From WAOL01 sp964399035 (GTDB lineage Archaea; Thermoproteota; Thermoprotei_A; Sulfolobales; NBVN01): a stretch of DNA of 57,247 nucleotides. The position numbers were made by a program, and so were the translations under genes. Below, in pieces: positions 23,474 through 31,323 of the stretch. The notes beneath the pieces were generated by a model that saw only the letters and a list, made by a program, of their open reading frames with translations, had not been told where the DNA came from and ran no database searches. Position 1 is the first letter of the stretch. Every line of letters starts with the position of its first letter. The stretch covers positions 1 through 57,247 of the forward strand of contig CAYNPH010000051.1 of the NCBI GenBank assembly GCA_964399035.1, written 5' to 3'.

Positions 23474-26317
23474 TTAGGGCGTCACCTCCACCTCCTCGAC
23501 CTGTGAGTACGCATCCTTGCTTACCCTGAATATCGCGTCGGCAGCCTCCTTCACGTCCTCGTCGTGAGTCACTATTATTAGCTGGGAGATTATCCTGCCT
23601 TCGCGGAAGTTCTTGAGGACCTCGATTAACTGCTTCCTCCTCTCATCGTCTAGGTACTCAGTCGGCTCGTCCAGTATAAGGAACCCTAGCCTGCCCTTAG
23701 AGACTACCTGGTGAAGGGCTAGGAGGGCTGAGAGCGAAACAACTACTTTCTCGCCACCCGATAGCCTGCTGAACTCGACCCACGTGCCGGGTAACGTGGG
23801 GGACGAGAGATTAACGTTCAGGTCGTCATCTATCCTCACGTCCGAGTAGCTTGTGTTGAAGAGTTCTAAGTATTTCCTCATTAGCGCCTCTATGCTCCTC
23901 AGCGCGGCCTGCCTCAGGAGCTTGGGGGCGCCGTCAGGGCTCAGCACGTTGTTCCTTAGCCAGAGCAGTACCGCGGCCTTGAAGAGGGCTTCCCTGTACT
24001 CCCTCACATCTTCCTTAGCTAGGCTCACCCACTCCTCAAGCTCCTCCATCCTCTTCCGGAGGGCCCTTAACTCAGCTTCCCTACCGGCTAGGGCCTCCCT
24101 TAACTTCTCTACCTTCTCTCTGATGCTGTCGGCGTGTTCCCTCAGTTTATTGAGTTCCTCAATTACGGGCTTCAGTTCCTTCATTCTCTCCCTTACTCTG
24201 GTGAGATCATCATTGAGCCTCTTGACATCGTTAACCACTGTCTTAAGCTCCCTCATCCTTTCCTCAAGCCTTGTCCTCAACACCGTGACCTTCTCCGCCA
24301 TCCTAGCCGCTTCCTCAGCCTCCCTGATTACCTCGTCCACGCCCTTACTCAGGTCGAAAACCTTCGAAAGGACTTCCTCAAGCTCCCCTCTCTCCGTGCG
24401 TAGTGTTCTTAACCTGTCCTCAAGCTCGGCTACCCTAGCCTCAAGCACTTCTGGGGAGGATGAAGCGATTATTGATTCTAACTTCTCGAACCTGCCGGCG
24501 TCCTTCTCTGCTGGGGCTAGGCGCGCCTCCTCAGCCTCGAGGTCCTTGACGTGTCTTTCAAGCTCCTTGATCTCGTCCTCAAGCTCGTCAAGCATGTTCT
24601 TGAGCCTCTCTTCGTTAGCCCTTAACTTGCTTAGCTTCTCAACCTTCTTTGATGCCTCGCTTAACCTGGCCTTAACCTCCTTAAGCACCTCTAACCTGGT
24701 CTCCACTCGGTGAAGGGAGCTCTCCACCTCCTTAATCCTGCGGGCGACTTGGGAACGCTCGCTGAGGGCTGCCTGCATCTCGAGCGCCAGCTTCTTCATT
24801 AGTTCCTGCACCCTGCCCTCATCCAGTGGTGAGCCGCAGAGCGGGCACTTACCAGCCTTACCTGCCTCTCCGGACTTCATTAGCTCGAGCTTCTCGCGAG
24901 CTGAGGTGGCTAGGGCCTCCAGCTCGCCCTCCCTCCTCCTAAGCTCGTCCAGCCTTGCCCTCAGTTCCGCCCTGTCTGATTCGAGCCTGTTCTCCAGGTC
25001 CCTCACGGCGTCCTCGACTAGCTCGAGGCTTAGGTCCGGTCCCGGACGTATGCCTACGGTGTTCGCGATGCTGATTAAGGTTCTCCGCACTTCTTCCTCA
25101 AGCTTAAGTGCTTGGTCGCTGATGCTTTCTAGGGTTCCCCTTATTCTGCCGACCTCCTCGCTCCTTTCCCTGAGTTTCCTGCGCATCTCGTCAAGCTCGG
25201 ATCTTACCTCAGCCAGTCTCGCTAGGGTCTCCTCGATCCCTTCAGGGTACTTCGACTTTATGTTGTTCAGCTCCGCCAGCGCGTCCTTAACCCTCCTCAA
25301 CTCCTCCCTAAGTGTCGCTAGGTTCTCCTCCACGTTACTTGACTCCTTCAGAACTTCCCTTAGCCTGAGGGCGGTCTCGAGGTAGTCACCTTTTCGGGAT
25401 TCCCTCTCCACGTGCGTCAGTAGGGCTTTCAACTCCCTCACTTCGTTCTCTAGCGCCTTCACCCTCTCGCGCGCTGCGCGTAGCTCTACTTCCAGCCTTC
25501 CTGCAACGGACTCCGCCCTTAAGTACTCCTGCTCGCTGGCCTCGAGTTCCTTAATCCTCCTCTCAACTTCCTCCTTTTTCGAGATTGCTTCAGCTAGTTT
25601 GGCCCGTAGCTCCTTAACCGCTTCTTCAATAACCTTCAGTTCTTCCTTGACCTTCCTTAGCTCTTCCTCGGCTTCCTTGAGCCTCGCTAGTTCCCTCCCC
25701 ATCTTCTCCTTGGCTCTTCGAATGCTCGTGTCCTTAGGCATGACGTCTACCTGAGCTAGTGCCCTCCCACCCGCCACGACGGCGTACTCGCCGAGCTCCT
25801 CCCACGCCGTCCTGTAGGCGTCTAGCTCCAGTAGCTTGTCAATAAGCTCCTTCCTCTGAGTCCCGCGTAGGTTGCCGAAGAGGTTAGTTATGCTTCCCTG
25901 CCCGACTATCGCTACGGAGCCTAGCGCCTCAGGGCTCAGCCCTATGATTTCCCTTACCCTCGCCGTCACGTTCTGGTCGCCTGAAACCCTCTCCCTCCCG
26001 AACCTCAGCGTAGCTGATGACCTGCCTCGTCTCGAAATAACTCGCTCCACGAATAGCTCCTCCCCAGCAACGTTCAGCCAGACCCTGACCGTGGCTTCGG
26101 TTGCCATGGCGTTTATGAGGTACGCGCGCTCGCCGCGCCTGCCTCTCCACCCGGTGCCCGTTAACGCGAAGAATATTGCCTCGAGGATGCTTGTCTTGCC
26201 AGCGCCGTTCTCGCCAACGATGACCGTCACGCCCCTGTCGAAGCTAACGACCGTGTGCCTGTGGGAAAGGAAGTTAAGGAGCTCGACCCTCTTCAGGGTT
26301 ATAGGTGCTGCGGGCAT
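23474..26317 (-). CDS. rad50: DNA double-strand break repair ATPase Rad50
   Basis: A 947-residue SMC-like ATPase of the Mre11-Rad50 complex, which tethers and processes broken DNA. Walker A GENGAGKTS lies at residues 35-43 and a Q-loop region in SVAIVGQGSI. A long coiled coil (about 185-790) is interrupted by the zinc hook CPLCGSPL near residue 490. The ABC signature LSGGEKVVVS lies near 850 and Walker B GFLILDEPTEYLDD near 885. All catalytic elements are intact and length is normal for archaea. It begins seven bases after the mre11 stop. Confidence 0.97.
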   Translation of the reverse strand: MPAAPITLKRVELLNFLSHRHTVVSFDRGVTVIVGENGAGKTSILEAIFFALTGTGWRGRRGERAYLINAMATEATVRVWLNVAGEELFVERVISRRGRSSATLRFGRERVSGDQNVTARVREIIGLSPEALGSVAIVGQGSITNLFGNLRGTQRKELIDKLLELDAYRTAWEELGEYAVVAGGRALAQVDVMPKDTSIRRAKEKMGRELARLKEAEEELRKVKEELKVIEEAVKELRAKLAEAISKKEEVERRIKELEASEQEYLRAESVAGRLEVELRAARERVKALENEVRELKALLTHVERESRKGDYLETALRLREVLKESSNVEENLATLREELRRVKDALAELNNIKSKYPEGIEETLARLAEVRSELDEMRRKLRERSEEVGRIRGTLESISDQALKLEEEVRRTLISIANTVGIRPGPDLSLELVEDAVRDLENRLESDRAELRARLDELRRREGELEALATSAREKLELMKSGEAGKAGKCPLCGSPLDEGRVQELMKKLALEMQAALSERSQVARRIKEVESSLHRVETRLEVLKEVKARLSEASKKVEKLSKLRANEERLKNMLDELEDEIKELERHVKDLEAEEARLAPAEKDAGRFEKLESIIASSSPEVLEARVAELEDRLRTLRTERGELEEVLSKVFDLSKGVDEVIREAEEAARMAEKVTVLRTRLEERMRELKTVVNDVKRLNDDLTRVRERMKELKPVIEELNKLREHADSIREKVEKLREALAGREAELRALRKRMEELEEWVSLAKEDVREYREALFKAAVLLWLRNNVLSPDGAPKLLRQAALRSIEALMRKYLELFNTSYSDVRIDDDLNVNLSSPTLPGTWVEFSRLSGGEKVVVSLSALLALHQVVSKGRLGFLILDEPTEYLDDERRKQLIEVLKNFREGRIISQLIIVTHDEDVKEAADAIFRVSKDAYSQVEEVEVTP

Positions 26318-26324
26318 TACTTCC

Positions 26325-27614
26325 TCACCTCAGGAACGCGTCCAGTCCTCCCTTAGACCTTGGCTTCCTGAGGGTGATTGATGAGAGCGGTATCTCGTCC
26401 GCAGTCCTCACCTTGGGTCTCCAGAAGTCACGTTCCGAGAGTATCGCCTCGACAGCTGACTCCACGTCACCTGTTTCGATGCCTGCGAGGACGTTCTTGA
26501 GCTTAACTATACTTCGGGCAACCTTAACCGCTGTAGGTCCCGGGTTGCCGGGGGCTGAGATCACGGAGGCAACTATGCTTACCTCGTCAACCATCTCACC
26601 GGCGCTTAAGGCCTGACGACCAGCCCGCATGAGGTCCGGCGCGACTCTCTCGACGGAGACCCTAACGTAGATCGTGTCTCCCGCACGCCTTCTAACCAAT
26701 TCCCGGATCTGCGAGGCTGGGTCCGCTTGAACGTCCGCCCTCATCCGTATGCGTACGTGGAGTATCCCTCTCCTGCCGGGCTTAAGCATCCTCAGTAACT
26801 TCCTTAAAGCGTCCTCTACGGGGGGCACGTGGCTAGGGTGGTCGGCCTCAACTACCGCCTGCGGCGTTACGTCCAAGTCAACCTTACTTACGGTGGGCTC
26901 GTCGCTACTTAAGTCGACTAGGTAGAAGCCCTTACCTTCCCCCTCCCAGACCCGTACCTCATCGGACCTGAGGATCTCAATGCTGCCAGGGTAGGCGACG
27001 GTGACGCCGTCGGGCGTCTTGAGCACCTTCCTCATGTGTATGTGACCCATGGCGACGTACGTGAAGGTCTTAGGTATGTCTGAGAGGTCTATGCCTTCCT
27101 CGAACCCGAAGACGTTACTTATGTTTTGATGGAGCATCAACACGGACTTCCTGTTCCCTGCCTTCGAGGCGGCCGCAACTATCCTCTCCCTAAGTCTGTC
27201 CAGGTACTTCCTCCTGGACGGAAAGTGTGAGACCCCCGCCACCACGTACTCCTTACCATCAACCCTCAGGAAGTCAACGTCGGGCGTCCTATGAGTCCCC
27301 ATTAACTTAACGTACCTCAGCAGCACTTGAGGAGGCTCGTCCCTAACCTTAGGAATGTCATGCTCACCTAAGATCACGTAAACCGGTATCCCCCTTGAGC
27401 GGGGTTCCTCTAGGGCCTCCATAGCTACCCTTATGGCCCTTATGGGCGGCCTTGCCCTGTCGAACATGTCGCCTGAAATAAGTATCGCGTCAACCCCTTC
27501 CCTAACAGCCACGTCGATGGCTTCCCTGAACCTCTCGTATATGTCCTCCTCACGCCAGCTTAGGCCGTACTGCCTCAGGCCGAGGTGCGTGTCTGCTAGG
27601 TGAGCTACCAGCAA
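26325..27614 (-). CDS. mre11: DNA repair nuclease Mre11
   Basis: A 429-residue metallophosphoesterase with 3'-5' exonuclease and endonuclease activity in complex with Rad50. Motifs: LADTHLG (Asp8, His10), SGDMFDR (Asp49), ILGEHD (83-86), LMLHQN (His162) and AMGHIHMRK (His191, His193). The metal ligand that is Asn84 in the Pyrococcus enzyme is Glu84 here, with the catalytic His85 kept. An acidic residue at this place also occurs in the Sulfolobus motif as I remember it. TTG 27614 follows GGAGG with almost no spacing. It is the first gene of the repair operon. Confidence 0.96.
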   Translation of the reverse strand: MLVAHLADTHLGLRQYGLSWREEDIYERFREAIDVAVREGVDAILISGDMFDRARPPIRAIRVAMEALEEPRSRGIPVYVILGEHDIPKVRDEPPQVLLRYVKLMGTHRTPDVDFLRVDGKEYVVAGVSHFPSRRKYLDRLRERIVAAASKAGNRKSVLMLHQNISNVFGFEEGIDLSDIPKTFTYVAMGHIHMRKVLKTPDGVTVAYPGSIEILRSDEVRVWEGEGKGFYLVDLSSDEPTVSKVDLDVTPQAVVEADHPSHVPPVEDALRKLLRMLKPGRRGILHVRIRMRADVQADPASQIRELVRRRAGDTIYVRVSVERVAPDLMRAGRQALSAGEMVDEVSIVASVISAPGNPGPTAVKVARSIVKLKNVLAGIETGDVESAVEAILSERDFWRPKVRTADEIPLSSITLRKPRSKGGLDAFLR

Positions 27615-27684
27615 CCTCCTGTCCCACTACGTTAGGATTCTGACTAAGGTAATAAGTTAGGGCCCTCGGGAAACGCTGTTGGGG

Positions 27685-27705
27685 TTACGGGCGAGTATTA
27701 CGGGC
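27685..27705. repeat. Tandem direct repeat TTACGGGC upstream of mre11
   Basis: Two perfect copies of TTACGGGC (27685-27692 and 27698-27705, 13-base period) lie between the pelA 3' end and the mre11 start. They are flanked by ACCCA/TGGGT (27709-27713 with 27723-27727), which can form a small hairpin. They may be a regulatory element of the repair operon or part of the pelA terminator. Confidence 0.35.
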
Positions 27706-27749
27706 CCCACCCAATGATTCAGTGGGTACCCCTAATTCATGTGAACGTA

Positions 27750-28817
27750 TTACCTGTTACCCTCCTTAAGCATGCTTAGGTCGAGCCAGTACCTGAGCAA
27801 CGCTATCACGCCGCCGAAGGCCTTGAGCTTCGGCGCCGTCGGCGAGTTCGATGGGACGATCCTCACCACGGCCCCCCTCCTCTCGGCCTCGGTGATTAGC
27901 TCCTCGACCTCCTCACCCACTTCGCTGGTGAGTAACTCCTCAAGTACCAACATCTTCTTGACGGCGTTAGCGTTCACGGCTAACTTAGCTTCCTCCAAGC
28001 CAGCCGCGACGAGTCCCGGCTTCATTGAGAGGAGCCTCATGAACTCATTCATGGTCTCCTCAGCGTCCACGGCGGCTGCCTCCGCAAGCAGGTTCTTCAC
28101 GGAGTCCCTCCTAACTAGTTCCTCCACGCCCGCCCTACCGCCCTGCGACACGGAGTCAACGTGTATCCTGACCCCTCCCTTCCCGAGGAGTTCCTTAAGC
28201 TTCCTCGCGATCTCCTCCCTGAGCACGGCGGGCGACCCGATCACTATGACCTCCACACCTTCCCTGCCTGCAGCGTCAGCAACCAGCTTCGCCACGCGCT
28301 CCGCCACCTTCTCTATCGAGTTAGGCTCGAACTCATTAACGCCCGGTAAGTTGGCGTCGAGGAGGTACTTCAGTCCCTGCCTATACATGACGGCCATCGA
28401 CACCTCGTCGAAGTCGGCGGCCACTAGCAATGCCTTAACCCACCTGCTGGCAGACTTCCTGAGCCTCCTGAGTTGCGACTCATGCCACCTCTCCTTAACT
28501 ATCTCGAACTCAGTCCCAACGTCTATGTTGAGCGTGTGGTGCGAGCCCCTGAGCCCGTAGCCCTCAGGCGCGTCCACGATCACGCCATGCACCCTCAGCC
28601 TCGAAGCGAATGGCTGGAAGTAAACGTTCTTGACCTTAACAGCGAGCACCATGGGTTTCCTCCTCTTACCCTCACCATCTATCTTAACGTCCCTTAACGT
28701 CCTAGCAATGACTATGTCACCCTCCTGAATTACGTTCTTAATCACCCAGAGGTCATCAACGTCCTCAACCCTAAGGCGGATCGTCCCTCTCTTCTCGTCA
28801 TACATTACTACTTTCAT
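27750..28817 (-). CDS. pelA: Pelota/Dom34 mRNA surveillance protein
   Basis: About 355 residues. It rescues stalled ribosomes with archaeal aEF1A and ABCE1, resembling release factor 1 but lacking the GGQ loop. The N-terminal Sm-like domain (MKVVMYDEKRGTIRLRVEDVDDLW) is followed by the central domain VKALLVAADFDEVSMAVM and the eRF1-3-like C-terminal domain VRIVPSNSPTAPKLKAFGGVIALLRYWL. I start it at ATG 28817, six bases after GGTGAG; the frame extends to TTG 28832. It lies upstream of the repair operon on the same strand, with 135 bases between. Confidence 0.96.
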   Translation of the reverse strand: MKVVMYDEKRGTIRLRVEDVDDLWVIKNVIQEGDIVIARTLRDVKIDGEGKRRKPMVLAVKVKNVYFQPFASRLRVHGVIVDAPEGYGLRGSHHTLNIDVGTEFEIVKERWHESQLRRLRKSASRWVKALLVAADFDEVSMAVMYRQGLKYLLDANLPGVNEFEPNSIEKVAERVAKLVADAAGREGVEVIVIGSPAVLREEIARKLKELLGKGGVRIHVDSVSQGGRAGVEELVRRDSVKNLLAEAAAVDAEETMNEFMRLLSMKPGLVAAGLEEAKLAVNANAVKKMLVLEELLTSEVGEEVEELITEAERRGAVVRIVPSNSPTAPKLKAFGGVIALLRYWLDLSMLKEGNR

Positions 28818-28923
28818 CGCACTCACCCCCAAGTGTCGTCACTTAGTTTTGCCTACTAGGTTAATAATTCCGTAGAGGTCTTCTTTAAATGGTTGACAAT
28901 AGTATTTACCTGTGTGAAAGGAC

Positions 28924-30816
28924 ATGATGAACAGAAATCCTAAGAACTCGGCACGAATCGATGTATACGGTAAACATAAGGTTCATACTTCCTCGACGCT
29001 ATTACTATGTATTGCTCTTCTAGCCCTGATAATTGTGTCGTTCATAACCTTAATCACACCAACACTGATAGCAGAACCATTGGAATTCATGTCCTTAGAC
29101 GTTGGTGGTTCAACAACGGTAATCACGGTCAGAGGCACACCATCGATTACCTCTCTCGTCGGTGGTGGGCCCTATCTCATCGCATGGATTAGTGCCCCGC
29201 GAGAGAATCCTTCTAGTGGTGAGGTTCTCGGCGCTATTGTTAATCCAGATACGGGGAAGGCAAACTTGGTTGTGATTGACAAAGAAAGGAATAATACGTA
29301 CTTAGACGCCATGGCGGGGGGCAGGCACACTTTCGCGGTTGTTTACGAATGTTTTACACCCGCAACTAAAATGGATGTGGTGTTAGCCATAGTGACTTCT
29401 AAGGGAGAGGTTCTGGGACCAGCAGTAATTGCAAATAGCAGTAGTTACGAATCATATGCTAGGGTAGCGTACTCCAGCGGCGACTACTTAATTGCTTGGT
29501 ATGATTCACGGGATCGGTCGATCTACGGCACCATCTATAACGAGGAAGGGCAACCATTGAAAGGGAAATTCTTAATTGCTAGAACGAATGAGCCTTACTC
29601 CCTTGCTTCACTCCAAGTCTACGGTGGCGAAGCGTATTTCCTAGTTGTTTACCGAAAGTATGACGGTATTCAACACGGTGTCTATGCTAAGAAGGTTAAC
29701 CTAGATGGTAGTGTAGGCAAAGAATTCAAAGTACTTGACGACCCTGATGTCAACGAGGATCTAAGTAACTGCTTCACAGGTTCACAGTCCCCTACTTACT
29801 CTGGCAAAGTATTCATACCCGTGGTTGGCGGAGGGAATGTTTACCTAGCCGTAGTTGATGCTAACGCTGGAAGAACCATAAACACGTATGTTCTAAGTAC
29901 TGCAGGAGTAAATCCTTACGTAGCTGTTGACAAGATAACGGGCTCCATTGCTGTTGCATGGGTCGATTACCGGAATGACTCCCTAGGAGACATCAACGTA
30001 GCGTTCATTAACGCAACTAAGCTAGGGAAACCAATAGAGTACGACGTAAGCGTTGGGTTAAAGGAAATTCCTGAGTGGAGCCCCACAATCTCCTTTTCAA
30101 GAGCAGTTGCGGGATTAGTAGTGCTATGGGGTGGGCGCATAAACGGGTACGGCGAGGTTTTCTCAACCGTGGTTAAACCAAATGAGGGTAGTTTAGGCGT
30201 AGTTAAGTTAATAGAGTACGGCGTCCCGAACGTTAAAGTATGCGGCTTAGTAGTGGGTCATGTGAAGTCCTGGGGAGGATTTCTAGCTCCCTTGACCTTC
30301 TTTAGAAGCACTTCCGACTACGACCTTTACTTAGTTGAAGGTAATATATTTAAGGACATAATTAGTGGAACAGCAAGTAGCCCCAGTTCAGTACCGCTTA
30401 AAACATCCTTACCTACACTAAAACCCAGGGTCATTACCACGACGTTTACCCTCACCAGCACCACCACCATGACGAAGATTAATACAACCACGGTAAGCAC
30501 TACAGTAACAGTATCGACAACATCAACCGTAACAAAAAAGGAAGTCACGACAGTAACCGAGGTTAAGACCAAGTGGGCTGGAACCTTAACATTAACACGA
30601 ACCGAAACTACGATACCTTCATGGGTTTCTGTAACCCTTGGTAGTACGGTAATACTAGCAGGTATAGTTGTAGTGCTACTAGCGCTACTCTTAAGGGCCA
30701 AGGGTGTGAAGCTGCAGAAGCCCTCCCTCGGGAAATCTAGTACTAGTAAAGCTAAAGCAGTAAAAGGAAAGAAAAAAGCGAGGTCTAGGAAAGGAGGTCG
30801 CAAATCCTCTCGTTAA
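28924..30816 (+). CDS. Large surface protein: propeller-like repeats, Thr-rich stalk, membrane anchor, basic tail
   Basis: A 630-residue protein with an N-terminal membrane/signal segment (about 24-46, SSTLLLCIALLALIIVSFIT). An outside domain carries repeated blade-like units such as YLIAWYDSRDRSIYGTIYNEEG, YFLVVYRKYDGIQHGVYAKKVNLDGS and IAVAWVDYRNDSLGDINVAFIN, which suggest a beta-propeller. A Thr-rich stalk (about 500-560), a membrane helix (about 567-592) and a strongly basic cytoplasmic tail of ~35 residues (KGKKKARSRKGGRKSSR) complete it. The DNA looks AT-richer than its neighbours. The tail is unusual and might bind nucleic acid or lipid head groups. The last 32 bases overlap the convergent metallopeptidase gene. 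Confidence 0.75.
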   Translation: MMNRNPKNSARIDVYGKHKVHTSSTLLLCIALLALIIVSFITLITPTLIAEPLEFMSLDVGGSTTVITVRGTPSITSLVGGGPYLIAWISAPRENPSSGEVLGAIVNPDTGKANLVVIDKERNNTYLDAMAGGRHTFAVVYECFTPATKMDVVLAIVTSKGEVLGPAVIANSSSYESYARVAYSSGDYLIAWYDSRDRSIYGTIYNEEGQPLKGKFLIARTNEPYSLASLQVYGGEAYFLVVYRKYDGIQHGVYAKKVNLDGSVGKEFKVLDDPDVNEDLSNCFTGSQSPTYSGKVFIPVVGGGNVYLAVVDANAGRTINTYVLSTAGVNPYVAVDKITGSIAVAWVDYRNDSLGDINVAFINATKLGKPIEYDVSVGLKEIPEWSPTISFSRAVAGLVVLWGGRINGYGEVFSTVVKPNEGSLGVVKLIEYGVPNVKVCGLVVGHVKSWGGFLAPLTFFRSTSDYDLYLVEGNIFKDIISGTASSPSSVPLKTSLPTLKPRVITTTFTLTSTTTMTKINTTTVSTTVTVSTTSTVTKKEVTTVTEVKTKWAGTLTLTRTETTIPSWVSVTLGSTVILAGIVVVLLALLLRAKGVKLQKPSLGKSSTSKAKAVKGKKKARSRKGGRKSSR

Positions 30817-31186
30817 ATAGTACTGATAATTTCTTCTTAAGTGTTGCATTATACATCTTTAAGTCACGTCTGAAATAAGTGTTATGCGGTCTCACCGCCC
30901 CCGAAAACGTTCTAGGTATATGAGTGAGTTCGTGAATAATTGTCTCAACCCTTTCTCTACATGATAGGTGACTAAAGTTTCTTTCAATAAGCTCTATTAC
31001 GTAGGTGGGCCCGATGCCTAGCCCTGCCTGAAGCACCTTGCATACGCCCCATATCCTAGCGTACGCCCGTGACTTCGAGTCAGAACGCACAACCCGAATG
31101 GAGTCTAAGTCGATGTGAGTTAACCCTAACTCCTTAACTATTAACTTCACAGCCCTCTCCGCCCGCTTGTCTCGACGTACCCTCAA
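30785..31186 (-). CDS. Putative metallopeptidase (HExxH, phage-metallopeptidase-like)
   Basis: About 133 residues. The motif ETIIHELTHIPRTFSG, an HExxH zinc site, followed by AVRPHNTYF, in which the second His may be the third ligand, fits the small putative metallopeptidase domain also found in phages and archaea. I prefer TTG 31186 (LRVRRDKRAERAVKLIV), six bases after GGGGGT; the frame opens at 31210. There is no signal peptide. Activity is inferred. It is convergent with the AT-rich surface protein and is compositionally similar to it. Confidence 0.7.
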   Translation of the reverse strand: MRVRRDKRAERAVKLIVKELGLTHIDLDSIRVVRSDSKSRAYARIWGVCKVLQAGLGIGPTYVIELIERNFSHLSCRERVETIIHELTHIPRTFSGAVRPHNTYFRRDLKMYNATLKKKLSVLFNERICDLLS

Positions 31187-31323
31187 GCCGTGACCCCCGG
31201 AGGAGAGCACGCGTGGTGTTCCACACGAGCTAGCTCGGTGATGATTACCTGAGGTAAATTAAGCCTTCACCACGTTCCTCCGCAAGAACGCTCGCCGCAC
31301 GATTATGTGGTTTGAGTGAAAAA

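Noticed and set aside
23853..24713. 286-codon open frame on the plus strand inside rad50
   Set aside because: It lies antisense to the Rad50 coiled coil; its Ser/Leu-rich low-complexity composition is the mirror of Glu/Lys/Arg codons.
27772..28560. 262-codon open frame on the plus strand inside pelA
   Set aside because: It is antisense to a clearly conserved Pelota gene and has no family-like motif; a composition artefact.
31240..31265. C/D box small RNA (TGATGA followed by CTGA)
   Set aside because: The two boxes are only four bases apart; no guide of 10-12 bases fits and no C'/D' pair is present.
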